Source of the DNA: Thauera sp. UBA6194
Lineage (GTDB): Bacteria; Pseudomonadota; Gammaproteobacteria; Burkholderiales; Rhodocyclaceae
Assembly: GCA_002422685.1 (NCBI GenBank)
Contig: DITC01000067.1
Span: forward strand, 1-18,060
Direction: 5' to 3'
Length of the DNA stretch: 18,060 nucleotides
Part shown: positions 1-7,330 of the stretch, one piece after another
Layout of the letters: each line of letters opens with the position of its first letter
Position numbering within the stretch: the stretch's first letter is position 1
Translations under genes and position numbers: made by a program
The notes under the pieces: generated by a model
The model's database searches: none
Told to the model about the DNA's origin: nothing
What the model saw: only the letters and a program-made list of their open reading frames with translations

Positions 1-657
1 GGCTACAAGGGCCAGGTGGTCGTGGCCAGCGAAGGCATCGACACGCTGGACATGAACCGGAAGGACGGTCACGACCACGGCCACGCGCACGAAGACGAAC
101 ACGGGCACGAGCAGCACGAAGGCAAGGCCATCGACCCGCACGCCTGGCAGGACGTGGGCAACGCCCGCCACTACGTGAGCAACATCGCCGCCGCGCTCAC
201 GAAGCTCGACCCCGAGGGCGCCGCCGACTATCGCGCCAACGCCGAACGCTACGACGGCGCGCTCAAGGCGCTCGACGCCGAAATCCGTGCCGCCTTCGAG
301 GCCCTCCCGGCCGAGCGGCGCAAGGTCGTGAGCTCGCACGCCGCCTTCGCCTACTTCGGCCGCGCCTATGGGATGACGTTTCTCGCTCCGGTCGGCGTCG
401 CCAACAATGCCGAGCCCTCGGCCCAGGGCGTCGCCCGCCTGATCCGGCAGATCCGCAGCGAGCAGGTGCCCGCCGTGTTCATCGAAAACGTGGCCGATCC
501 GCGCCTGATCGAGCGCATCCGCGCCGAAAGCGGCGCGCGCGTGGGTGGCACGCTGTTCTCGGACGCGCTCTCCAGCGCCGACGGCCCGGCGCCCACCTAC
601 GTGCTGATGATGCGCGCCAACCTCGAGACCCTGCGCGGCGCGCTCACGACACAGTGA
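1..657 (+). CDS. znuA: Zinc ABC transporter substrate-binding protein, ZnuA type (5' end outside window)
   Basis: Periplasmic solute-binding protein of the cluster A-I (ZnuA/TroA) family, which captures Zn2+ and passes it to the ZnuBC permease. The reading frame is open from base 1, so the signal peptide and N-terminal lobe lie upstream; 218 residues are visible. A His/Asp/Glu-rich loop is encoded at about 67-120 (HDHGHAHEDEHGHEQHEG). This loop is typical of ZnuA and separates zinc from manganese binders. It is followed by IDPHAWQD, carrying a likely metal-ligand His, then SSHAAFAYFGRAYG with the next ligand His, and near the C-terminus the family's FSDALS segment. The gene ends 4 bp before a convergent exporter gene, with no obvious terminator between them. 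Zur control is likely for the family, but the promoter is not in view. The metal assignment rests on the His-rich loop; a manganese binder is less likely. Confidence 0.9.
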   Translation, partial: GYKGQVVVASEGIDTLDMNRKDGHDHGHAHEDEHGHEQHEGKAIDPHAWQDVGNARHYVSNIAAALTKLDPEGAADYRANAERYDGALKALDAEIRAAFEALPAERRKVVSSHAAFAYFGRAYGMTFLAPVGVANNAEPSAQGVARLIRQIRSEQVPAVFIENVADPRLIERIRAESGARVGGTLFSDALSSADGPAPTYVLMMRANLETLRGALTTQ

Positions 658-661
658 AAAC

Positions 662-1279
662 TCAGCGGCTCGAAGCCGCCAGGATCGCCCCCGCACCGAC
701 GAACAGCCCGCCGAACACGCGATTCTGCAGCCGCAGCAGGCGCGGGTTACGCAGCAGCGGGCGGAAGCGGGTGGCGAGCAGCGCGTAGCAGGACATCACG
801 ACCACATCCACGCCCACCATGGTCGCGCCGATGACCGCGAACTGCGGCCACTGCGGCTGCTCGGGGACGACGAACTGCGGCACCAGCGCGGCGATGAAGA
901 CGATCGCCTTGGGGTTGGTCAGGTTCACCAGCAGGCCCTGAGCGTAGAGCTGACGGCGCGAGTGGGCGCGCACCTCGCCCTCGCCGAGCGGCTCCGGCGC
1001 CGCCCGCCACTTGTGCACCCCAATCCACACCAGATAGGCTGCGCCGGCGAACTTGACCGCGGTGAACGCGAGCTCGGAGGTCGCCAGCACGGCGCCGAGC
1101 CCGAGCGCAACCACGCCGAGCTGCAGCAGCAGCGCAAGCTCCAGCCCGGCAATGCTGCGCAGCGCGGCGCCAAAGCCGTAGCGCAGCCCGGTCGACATCG
1201 ACAACACCGCACCCGGGCCGGGCGACACGGCGATCACGAGCGCCGCCGCGAGAAAGGCCAGCCACAGGCTCCAGCTCAT
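662..1279 (-). CDS. LysE/RhtB family amino-acid exporter
   Basis: Inner-membrane exporter of the LysE/RhtB superfamily, whose members expel amino acids such as lysine, threonine, homoserine or leucine; the substrate cannot be read from sequence. The 205 residues match the usual family length. The N-terminus carries the hallmark SPGPGAVLSMSTGLRYG (about residues 19-35), and the middle carries the second signature NLTNPKAIVFIAALVPQF (about 119-136). About six hydrophobic segments are visible, with a cytoplasmic basic stretch (KWRAAPEP onward) in the expected place. The ATG lies 10 bp after the TauE stop codon, with a GAGGG ribosome site overlapping that stop, so the two exporters are probably co-transcribed. 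The stop is 4 bp from the convergent znuA stop. Confidence 0.9.
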   Translation of the reverse strand: MSWSLWLAFLAAALVIAVSPGPGAVLSMSTGLRYGFGAALRSIAGLELALLLQLGVVALGLGAVLATSELAFTAVKFAGAAYLVWIGVHKWRAAPEPLGEGEVRAHSRRQLYAQGLLVNLTNPKAIVFIAALVPQFVVPEQPQWPQFAVIGATMVGVDVVVMSCYALLATRFRPLLRNPRLLRLQNRVFGGLFVGAGAILAASSR

Positions 1280-1289
1280 CGGCGCGCCC

Positions 1290-2096
1290 TCAGGCGAACA
1301 GGCTGTGCAGCATCTTCGCGCACAGCAGCATCAGCACCCCGGCGAACACCTTCTTCAGCGTCGCCACCGGCAGGCGATGCGCCAGCCGCGCCCCGAGCGG
1401 TGCGAAGAACATGCTCACCCCCGACACCAGCACCAGCGCCGGCAGGTAGATGTAGCCGAGCGTCAGCGGCGGCGTGCCGGTCGCGCCCCAGCCATTGACC
1501 AGGTAGCCCACGGTGCCCGCGACCGCGATCGGCAGGCCGATCGCCGCCGAGGTGCCGATGGCGTTCTGTACCTTCACGTTGCACCAGGTCATGAACGGCA
1601 CCGACAGCGAGCCGCCACCGATCGCCACCAGCGCCGAGACGCCGCCGATGCCCAGCCCCGCCGCGCTCATCCCCACCGCACCCGGCAGGTTGCGCGAGGG
1701 CTTGGGCTTGATGTTGAGCAGCATCTGCACCGACACGTAGGCCATGAAGGCTGCGAAGAAGATCGCGAGCGGCACGGTATCGACGCGCGCGGCGATGAAG
1801 GTTGCACCGAAGGTGCCGACCAGGATGCCGGGCGTGATCCTGCGCACCACATCCCAGCGCACCGCGCCGTGCGCATGGTGGGCGCGCAGGCTGGACACCG
1901 AGGTCATGACGATCGCCGCCATCGAGGTCCCGAGCGCCATGTGCACCACCTGATCGTGCGGAAACTCCTGCGCGAGGAAGAAGGTGGTGAGCATCGGCAC
2001 CATGATGCCGCCACCGCCCACGCCGAGCAGGCCGGCGAAAAAGCCCACCACCACCCCGAGCACGGGGTAGGCGAGCCACCAGATATCGACATCCAT
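1290..2096 (-). CDS. Sulfite exporter TauE/SafE family membrane protein
   Basis: Polytopic inner-membrane protein of the TauE/SafE (DUF81) family. Members export sulfite, sulfoacetate or other small organic anions; the substrate here is unknown. The 268 residues hold the two family repeats. The first is GFFAGLLGVGGGGIMVP near residue 20 and the second is GIGGVSALVAIGGGSLSVPF near residue 145, each a glycine-rich turn beginning a helical half. The start at MDVDIWWLAY is chosen because the hydrophobic first helix follows directly; the frame runs open further upstream, but that extension is arginine-rich and not protein-like. An AGAGAG ribosome site precedes the ATG. It is the first gene of a likely two-gene exporter operon with the LysE-type gene downstream. 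No sulfonate or sulfite metabolism genes are nearby to fix the substrate. Confidence 0.9.
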   Translation of the reverse strand: MDVDIWWLAYPVLGVVVGFFAGLLGVGGGGIMVPMLTTFFLAQEFPHDQVVHMALGTSMAAIVMTSVSSLRAHHAHGAVRWDVVRRITPGILVGTFGATFIAARVDTVPLAIFFAAFMAYVSVQMLLNIKPKPSRNLPGAVGMSAAGLGIGGVSALVAIGGGSLSVPFMTWCNVKVQNAIGTSAAIGLPIAVAGTVGYLVNGWGATGTPPLTLGYIYLPALVLVSGVSMFFAPLGARLAHRLPVATLKKVFAGVLMLLCAKMLHSLFA

Positions 2097-2196
2097 GGGG
2101 TTCTCTCTTGTCCTGATCTGCGCCGCGGGCCTGTGCCGGTCGGCTGAGCCGTGAACTATCAACCACGCCGCACGCTGCCGGCAAGCCTGGCGGCAA

Positions 2197-2312
2197 CATG
2201 CGCGCATGCACCCATGCGGGCGCCCGCGGGATCGAGCCCGCGCCATCGAAGCAACTCGATGCAATCTTGCCCGCCCTGCCGGCGCCACCTGCCGGGCCCG
2301 ATCCCCTATAGT
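2197..2312. promoter_or_regulatory. Palindrome-rich intergenic region with a possible -10 box
   Basis: The 277 bp between the divergent TauE gene and the PA2779 gene hold no credible gene. They contain a perfect 12-bp palindrome CATGCGCGCATG (2197-2208), an inverted repeat CGCGGG/CCCGCG with a 6-nt loop (2225-2242), a shorter ATCGA/TCGAT pair (2245-2260), and a TATAGT hexamer (2307-2312) that could be the -10 box for the plus-strand genes. No convincing -35 box is seen at the proper distance. Function is inferred only from position and symmetry. Confidence 0.35.
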
Positions 2313-2373
2313 CGACCGGCTCGCCGCCGGGGACAATGGCGCGCGCGTCCCGCAACCGATCGAGGAGAAAACA

Positions 2374-2769
2374 ATGAAACGAATCCAGCGTCTGCTCGCC
2401 GTCCTGCTCAGCGCCAGCATCCTCAACGTCAGCGCCATCCACAGCGCCCAGGCCGCCCTCGTCCCCACCGAGGAAGCGGCCCGCCTGGCCACTGTCACGC
2501 AGACCGAGTCTGGGCATGCCCGCCTGACCGCCGCCCTCGCGCGCGACGACGTACGCGCCGAGATGCTGCGCCAGGGCGTCGACCCGACGCTCGCCCAGGA
2601 ACGCATCGCCGCCCTCACCGACGACGAAGCCACGCGTCTGGCCGACCAGATCGACAGCGCGCCGGCAGGCGGCATCATCGGCGCCATCCTGCTCGTGTTC
2701 TTCGTCCTGCTGGTGACCGACATCCTGGGTCTGACCAAGGTCTTCCCCTTCACCCGCTCGGTGCGCTGA
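2374..2769 (+). CDS. PA2779 family small membrane protein
   Basis: 131-residue protein of the PA2779 family, named for the P. aeruginosa protein; no biochemical role is known to me. It has a signal peptide or first membrane segment at residues 1-27 (MKRIQRLLAVLLSASILNV onward, ending near SAQA). A helical, charged middle with repeated Ala/Glu/Arg follows, and a strongly hydrophobic C-terminal helix (GGIIGAILLVFFVLLVTDILG, about 101-121) leads to a short basic tail. The start is set by a clear GAGGAG ribosome site (2362-2367) and the signal peptide. It lies 6 bp upstream of a PA2778-type peptidase gene. That pairing is conserved in Proteobacteria, suggesting that the two act together at the cell envelope. 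Confidence 0.85.
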   Translation: MKRIQRLLAVLLSASILNVSAIHSAQAALVPTEEAARLATVTQTESGHARLTAALARDDVRAEMLRQGVDPTLAQERIAALTDDEATRLADQIDSAPAGGIIGAILLVFFVLLVTDILGLTKVFPFTRSVR

Positions 2770-2775
2770 AGGCGC

Positions 2776-3792
2776 ATGGCCGTCGGCCTTGACGCAGCGG
2801 TCGCGGCCGCGGACGGGCAGCTCGCCGTGCGCACGCCGCGATCGTGCTCGCCCGTGCTGGCCATGCTCGTGCTGGTGCTGATGGCACTGCTGGCCAGCGG
2901 CTGCGCCACCCAGACACCGGCGCTGCTGGCGCAGCCGCCGGTCGGCCTGCCCGCCCGCGTCGAGCTCGCCGACACCCCCTTCTTCCCCGACGAAAGCCAC
3001 TTCTGCGGGCCGGCGGCGCTTGCCACCGCGCTGTCCGCCGCCGGCCTGCCCGCACGACCGGACGAGCTCGTCGGGCGCGTCTTCCTGCCCGGCCGCGAAG
3101 GTTCGCTGCAGATCGAGATGCTGGCCGGCGCCCGCCGCAGCGGCGCGGTCGCGACCCTGATCCCGGGCACGCTCGAGGCCTTGCTGCGCGAGCTCGCCGC
3201 CGGCCATCCGGTGGTCGTGCTGCAGAACCTCGGCCTGTCGTGGGCACCGTCCTGGCACTACGCGGTGGCCGTGGGCTACGACCTCGACGCCGGCACGATC
3301 CTGCTCCGATCCGGGCCGATGCAGCGCCAGGCGCTCGCGCTGCGTACCTTCGAACACACCTGGAAGCGCGGCGGGCACTGGGCCTTCGTCACCCTGCCGC
3401 CCGGCACGCTCGCCGCGACCGCAAGCGAAGCCGAGACCAGCGCGGCCCTGGTCGCCTTCGAGCGCGCGGCGCCGCCTGCCGCCTCGGTCACGGCCTATCG
3501 CGCCGGGCTGCAGCGCTGGCCAGGCAGCTACACCCTGCAGATGGGCCTGGGCAACGCGTCTTATGCCGCGGGCGACCTGCCCGGCGCGGAGGCCGCCTTC
3601 GGACGCGCCGCCGAGACGCACGGTCAGGCGGCGGCGCACAACAATCACGCCCGCGTGCTGCTGGAGCTCGGCCGCGCCGCCGCGGCACGGCAGGCGGCGC
3701 AGCGCGGGCTGGCCGTCGCCGGTCCGCTGCGCGCCACCCTGCTCGACACACTGCAGGCGATCAACGCGGCCACGCCCGCAGCCGCGCGCTGA
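2776..3792 (+). CDS. PA2778 family lipoprotein cysteine peptidase (C39-like, TPR tail)
   Basis: Predicted envelope lipoprotein with a papain-fold C39-like peptidase domain. A lipobox LLASGC puts the acylated Cys at residue 43 (numbered from the ATG at 2776). The catalytic Cys is C77 in SHFCGPAALA, and the partner His is H161 in SWHYAVAVGYD, the usual C39 order. From about residue 215 the sequence turns into Ala/Leu-rich helical pairs resembling tetratricopeptide repeats (YTLQMGLGNASYAAGDLPGAE and the next unit), probably for partner binding. The ATG at 2776 has GAAGG only 3 nt away and gives an unusually long N-region. A GTG at 2827 would give a more standard lipoprotein signal, so the true start is uncertain. 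C39 domains often cleave double-glycine leaders, but no such substrate is visible nearby. Confidence 0.85.
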   Translation: MAVGLDAAVAAADGQLAVRTPRSCSPVLAMLVLVLMALLASGCATQTPALLAQPPVGLPARVELADTPFFPDESHFCGPAALATALSAAGLPARPDELVGRVFLPGREGSLQIEMLAGARRSGAVATLIPGTLEALLRELAAGHPVVVLQNLGLSWAPSWHYAVAVGYDLDAGTILLRSGPMQRQALALRTFEHTWKRGGHWAFVTLPPGTLAATASEAETSAALVAFERAAPPAASVTAYRAGLQRWPGSYTLQMGLGNASYAAGDLPGAEAAFGRAAETHGQAAAHNNHARVLLELGRAAAARQAAQRGLAVAGPLRATLLDTLQAINAATPAAAR

Positions 3793-3815
3793 CGCCAGCC
3801 CACACACCCGCCCCC

Positions 3816-5018
3816 ATGACCCCCGATCCGAAGCGCCCGCCCGGCTGGCTCGACTATGCGAAGGCCGCGCTCGCGGTGATCGCGATCGCCCTGGTCGGCG
3901 CACCGCTGCTCGGTCAGTTCGACCTCGCCAACATCGCAATGCTGTTTCCGCTCGCGGTGCTGTTCGCCGCGATCCGGCTCGGGCGCGGGCCGGCGGTGTT
4001 CGCGGCCTTCCTGTCGGTGGCGTTGTTCGACTTCTTCTTCGTTCATCCGCACTTCACGCTCGCGGTGTCCGACCTGCAATACCTGCTGACCTTCGCGGTG
4101 CTGCTCGCGGTCGCGCTCACCACCGCAGAGCTGGCGGCGCGCCTGCGGCGCGAACGCGACAGCGCCGAGGCGCGTGGCGAGGAGGCCGCGCGCGCGCAGC
4201 TGGCGGTGGAATCCGAGCGCCTGCGCAGCACGCTGCTCGCCTCGCTGTCGCACGACCTGCGCACACCGCTCACCGCGCTCGCCGGGCTGGCCGAAGCGCT
4301 CCCGCTCGCCGGCCCGCCACTACCTGCGGCCCAGGCCGAGCTGGCCGAGGCGATCCGCGCCGAGGCCTTGCGCACGCATGCGCTCGCGCGCGACCTGCTC
4401 GACCTCGCCCGCCTGCAGTCGGAGGCGCCGCATCTCGCGCTCGACTGGATCGCTGCGGACGAGCTCGTCGGCAGCGCCGTAAAGTCGCGCGCACACACGC
4501 TGCGCACGCACACCGTGACGCTCGAACTGGCCGATGAGCTGCCCCTGCTGCGTGCCGATGCCGTGCTGATGGAACGCGTGCTGTGCAACCTGCTCGACAA
4601 CGCGGTCGCGCACACGCCTGCCGGAGGGCAGATCACGATTGCGGCCCGCGCCACCCCCACTACCGCACCCGCGACCGCGCCCGCCTGGCTGGAGATCGAG
4701 GTCTGCGACAATGGCTGCGGGCTGCCACCGGGCCGGGAGCAGGCGATCTTCGAGCGCTTCGTCCGCGGCGCAGAGCCGAGGCTCGCCGACGCGCCTGACC
4801 GTGCCGTCGAATCCACACGGGTGCGCGCCACCGGCGACGAAGGCACCGGCCTCGGGCTCGCGCTCGTGCGTGCCGTCATCGAGGCCCACGGCGGCAGCAT
4901 CGGCGCGCGCAATCGGCCTTCGGGCGGCGCCGCCTTCACCCTGCGCATGCCGCTGCCAGCGCAGCCCGAACCCCCGCCCCCGGAAGCCCCCACCCTCAGC
5001 GCAAGCCGCAATACATGA
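3816..5018 (+). CDS. KdpD-like sensor histidine kinase, short form (DUF4118 plus kinase core)
   Basis: 400-residue membrane histidine kinase resembling only the C-terminal half of KdpD (full KdpD is about 900 residues). It has no N-terminal KdpD/Usp ATP-binding domain. Residues 15-110 form the DUF4118 transmembrane sensor, including the KdpD-like loop FDFFFVHPHFTLAVSD. The kinase core has the H-box SLSHDLRTPL (phospho-His H146), the N-box NLLDNAVAHTP, the G1 box DNGCGLP, the F-box IFERFVRG and the G2 box GTGLGLALV. The C-terminus is Pro/Ala-rich. No Shine-Dalgarno site precedes the ATG, which is 23 bp after the peptidase gene. The stop overlaps the start of the response-regulator gene in ATGA, indicating coupled translation. 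It likely senses K+ or osmotic conditions, inferred from similarity and the adjacent trkH. Confidence 0.9.
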   Translation: MTPDPKRPPGWLDYAKAALAVIAIALVGAPLLGQFDLANIAMLFPLAVLFAAIRLGRGPAVFAAFLSVALFDFFFVHPHFTLAVSDLQYLLTFAVLLAVALTTAELAARLRRERDSAEARGEEAARAQLAVESERLRSTLLASLSHDLRTPLTALAGLAEALPLAGPPLPAAQAELAEAIRAEALRTHALARDLLDLARLQSEAPHLALDWIAADELVGSAVKSRAHTLRTHTVTLELADELPLLRADAVLMERVLCNLLDNAVAHTPAGGQITIAARATPTTAPATAPAWLEIEVCDNGCGLPPGREQAIFERFVRGAEPRLADAPDRAVESTRVRATGDEGTGLGLALVRAVIEAHGGSIGARNRPSGGAAFTLRMPLPAQPEPPPPEAPTLSASRNT

Positions 5019-5749
5019 AAGCATCTCACCGCCCCGCACCCGTGATACTGCTCGTCGAAGACGAGGCCGGCATCCGTCGCTTCGTGCGGGCCGCGCTCGA
5101 GGCCGAAGGGTGCACGGTGCGCGAGGCCGGCTCGCTGGAACGCAGCCGCATGGAACTGGCCAACCGCCGCCCCGACCTGCTGATGCTCGACCTCGGCCTG
5201 CCCGACGGCGACGGCCTCGCGCTGCTCACCGAGTTGCGCCAGTGGAGCGGCATGCCGGTGCTGGTCCTGTCGGCGCGCAGCGACGAGGCCGACAAGGTCG
5301 GCGCGCTCGATGCCGGCGCCGACGACTATCTCGCCAAACCCTTCGGCGTGGGCGAGTTGCTCGCTCGCGTGCGCGCCCTGCTGCGGCGTGCGATGCGCCC
5401 GCCGCAAGCCGCCTCGCGCATCGTGTTCGGCGAGGTCGCGGTCGATCTCGACCAGCGCACGGTCACGCGCGCGGGCCAGCCGGTGCACCTGACCCCGATC
5501 GAATACCGCCTGCTCGGTCTGCTCATCGCCGCCGGCGGGCGCACGGTCACGCAGCGCCAGCTGCTCGCCGGCGCCTGGGGGCCCAACCACGTCGAGCACG
5601 CGCACTACCTGCGGGTGTACATGGCCGGCCTGCGCCGCAAGCTGGAGTCGGACCCCCGCCTGCCCGCACACATCCTCACCGAACCGGGCGTGGGCTACCG
5701 GCTGGTGCTCGAAGCGCTCAACGACGCCAGAAGGCCGGGGTCAGAATGA
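5015..5749 (+). CDS. KdpE-like OmpR-family response regulator
   Basis: 244-residue OmpR/PhoB-type regulator, partner of the overlapping KdpD-like kinase. The receiver domain (about 10-125) is complete: acidic pair E15-D16, phospho-acceptor D59 in LMLDLGLPDGDG, S86 in VLVLSARSD and K108 in GADDYLAKPFG. The KdpE-like 'DEADKVGALDAGADDY' stretch is present. The C-terminal winged helix (about 140-235) has the OmpR pattern LTPIEYRLLGLL, the recognition region HYLRVYMAGLRRKLE and GVGYRLV. Its last 32 bp overlap the end of the convergent trkH gene. It is expected to bind DNA near potassium-uptake genes; trkH next door is the obvious candidate target, but kdpFABC is not in the window. The gene name kdpE is withheld because the kinase is not full KdpD. 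Confidence 0.92.
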   Translation: MKASHRPAPVILLVEDEAGIRRFVRAALEAEGCTVREAGSLERSRMELANRRPDLLMLDLGLPDGDGLALLTELRQWSGMPVLVLSARSDEADKVGALDAGADDYLAKPFGVGELLARVRALLRRAMRPPQAASRIVFGEVAVDLDQRTVTRAGQPVHLTPIEYRLLGLLIAAGGRTVTQRQLLAGAWGPNHVEHAHYLRVYMAGLRRKLESDPRLPAHILTEPGVGYRLVLEALNDARRPGSE

Positions 5750-7175
5750 CCAGCAGGGTGAAGATCTCGAGTCGCCCCAGGATCATCGCAAAGCTCAGCA
5801 CCCAGGTCTGAAAATCGCTCAGCCCCTGGTAGTTGCCCGCCGGCCCGACCTCGGCCAGCCCCGGCCCGGTATTGTTGATGCAGGCAACCACGCCGGAGAA
5901 CGCGGTGAGCAGTTCCAGCCCCGACGCGGAAAGCACCAGGGTGAGGCTGACGATGCTGACCATGTACATGAAGCCGAAGGCCAGCACCGCATGCAGCACG
6001 TTCTCGGACACGCTCTGCCGCCCGAGACGCAGGGGGACGACCGCGCTCGGATGCAGCGCGCGCACGACTTCGCGATGCACCTGCTTGTACAGGATGATCG
6101 CCCGCATCATCTTGATGCCCCCGCCGGTCGAACCCGAGCAGGCGGCGAAGCTGCCGAGGAAGAGCACGGCCAGCTGCGCGAACATCGGCCAGGCGGTGTA
6201 ATCGTAAGTGGCGAGCCCGAGCGAGGTCGCCAGTGACACCGCGTGAAACGCGACGTGCCGCAGCGCCAGCCCCGCATCCTCATAGACACCGCGCTGCAGC
6301 AGGTAAAGACAGAGCAGCACGATGGTCAGCGCCAGCACGCCGAAAAACCAGCGCAGTTCGGGGTCGCGCGCATAGGCGCGCGGGTGGCGCTGCACCAGCA
6401 CCAGATAGTGGGTGGCGTAGTTGATCCCCGACAGCAGCGCAAAGACGATGGCGACGAGCTCGATCGGCAGGCTGTCGAAGGCGCCGAGGCTGGCATCGCG
6501 GGTGGAGAAACCGCCCAGCCCCATGATCGAGAATGCATGGATCACCGCCTCCCACGGCGCCATGCCGGCCCACCACAACGCGACACCGCAGGCCAGGGTC
6601 AGCACCACATAGACCAGCCACAAGCCCTTCGCAGTTTCGGTGATACGCGGCGTGAGGCTGGACTCCTTCATCGGGCCGGGCGTTTCGGCCCGGAAGATCT
6701 GTCGCCCGCCGATGCCCAGCAGCGGCAGCACGGCCACCATGAGCACGATCACCCCCATGCCACCGACCCAGTGCATGAAGGTGCGCCACAGGTTGATCGA
6801 CACCGGCAGCGCATCGAGTCCGGTGAGCACGGTGGCGCCGGTCGTCGTCAGCCCCGACGCGGCCTCGAAGTAGGCGTCGGTGAAGGACAGCTCGGGCAGA
6901 TACAGCATCAGCGGCAGCGCACCAAAAACCGGCACGATCAGCCAGGTGGCCGCCACCAGCAGGAAGCCGTCGGAGACATGCAGGTCGCGACGGGCACCAC
7001 GCGCGCTCGACCACAGCAGCAGGCCGGTCGCGAACGTGGCGAGGATGGCCAGGTCGTAGGCCTGCGTGGCGCCGTCATGGAGCGCAAAGGACACCGCGAG
7101 CGGGAAACCCATCACCAGCCCGAACAGCATCAGCATCAGGCCGAGCACGCTGACAACGGGGAAATAGGCGTGCAT
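5718..7175 (-). CDS. trkH: Potassium uptake protein, TrkH family
   Basis: 485-residue K+-translocating subunit of the Trk system, which imports K+ with the cytoplasmic gating partner TrkA. Four pore-loop repeats are recognisable: ASGLTTTGATVL (about 106-117), SIMGLGGFSTRD (216-227), SLATSLGLATYDY (314-326) and CINNTGPGLAEVGP (432-445). The hairpin CSGSTGGGIKMMR (346-358) follows the third loop. Length and hydrophobic pattern match the family; the C-terminal ILGRLEIFTLLVILTPAFWRR is typical. The ATG has no good ribosome site, but the N-terminus fits homologues. The 3' end overlaps the KdpE-like regulator gene by 32 bp on the opposite strand. No trkA is in view. Confidence 0.95.
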   Translation of the reverse strand: MHAYFPVVSVLGLMLMLFGLVMGFPLAVSFALHDGATQAYDLAILATFATGLLLWSSARGARRDLHVSDGFLLVAATWLIVPVFGALPLMLYLPELSFTDAYFEAASGLTTTGATVLTGLDALPVSINLWRTFMHWVGGMGVIVLMVAVLPLLGIGGRQIFRAETPGPMKESSLTPRITETAKGLWLVYVVLTLACGVALWWAGMAPWEAVIHAFSIMGLGGFSTRDASLGAFDSLPIELVAIVFALLSGINYATHYLVLVQRHPRAYARDPELRWFFGVLALTIVLLCLYLLQRGVYEDAGLALRHVAFHAVSLATSLGLATYDYTAWPMFAQLAVLFLGSFAACSGSTGGGIKMMRAIILYKQVHREVVRALHPSAVVPLRLGRQSVSENVLHAVLAFGFMYMVSIVSLTLVLSASGLELLTAFSGVVACINNTGPGLAEVGPAGNYQGLSDFQTWVLSFAMILGRLEIFTLLVILTPAFWRR

Positions 7176-7234
7176 TGCAGCAAACGCGCCTCATGGCGCG
7201 ACCGTAGGAGAACGCTGCGGATGCTAGGCTTGCA

Positions 7235-7257
7235 GGTGTAAAGATGGCGTTAAGAAA
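7235..7257 (-). promoter_or_regulatory. T-rich element upstream of trkH, possible promoter or regulator site
   Basis: On the minus strand, 60-82 bp before the trkH start, is a stretch containing TTCTTAA and then TTTACACC separated by seven bases, in an otherwise GC-rich region. TTTACA could be a -35 box, or a half-site like those in the T-rich KdpE target of E. coli. The second idea is prompted by the KdpE-like gene next door. No matching -10 box at 16-18 bp is convincing. This is inference only. Confidence 0.25.
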
Positions 7258-7287
7258 TTGCAGTGCACCATGGACCGGTGTGGACGG

Positions 7288-7326
7288 AAAGAGGGCGCGG
7301 TGATCGCTCACAGCGCCCTCTTTTTT
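7288..7326. terminator. Strong hairpin terminator between 6S RNA and trkH
   Basis: A perfect 8-bp arm GAGGGCGC (7291-7298) pairs with GCGCCCTC (7313-7320). After one mismatch the stem extends by GTGA/TCAC around a short loop. It is flanked by AAA on the left and six T on the right, so it reads as an intrinsic terminator with a full U-tract on the plus strand and a three-U tract on the minus strand. The minus-strand reading would end transcription of zapA and 6S RNA; the plus strand has no known gene running into it. Confidence 0.75.
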
Positions 7327-7330
7327 GGCC

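Noticed and set aside
67..120. His codon-rich stretch as a tandem DNA repeat
   Set aside because: The bases are irregular; it is simply the histidine-rich zinc loop of the ZnuA-type protein.
1290..3170. Reading the TauE gene from a far upstream start (626 residues)
   Set aside because: The added N-terminal part is Arg/Ser-rich and antisense to the PA2779/PA2778 genes. The TauE fold begins at the ATG at 2096.
1276..3939. An 887-codon open frame on the minus strand
   Set aside because: It spans several confidently identified genes in other frames and its translation is arginine/glycine-rich with no domain.
4043..5671. A 542-codon minus-strand frame opposite the two-component genes
   Set aside because: The opposite strand encodes complete kinase and regulator motifs; this frame has only Ser/Arg/Ala-rich sequence.
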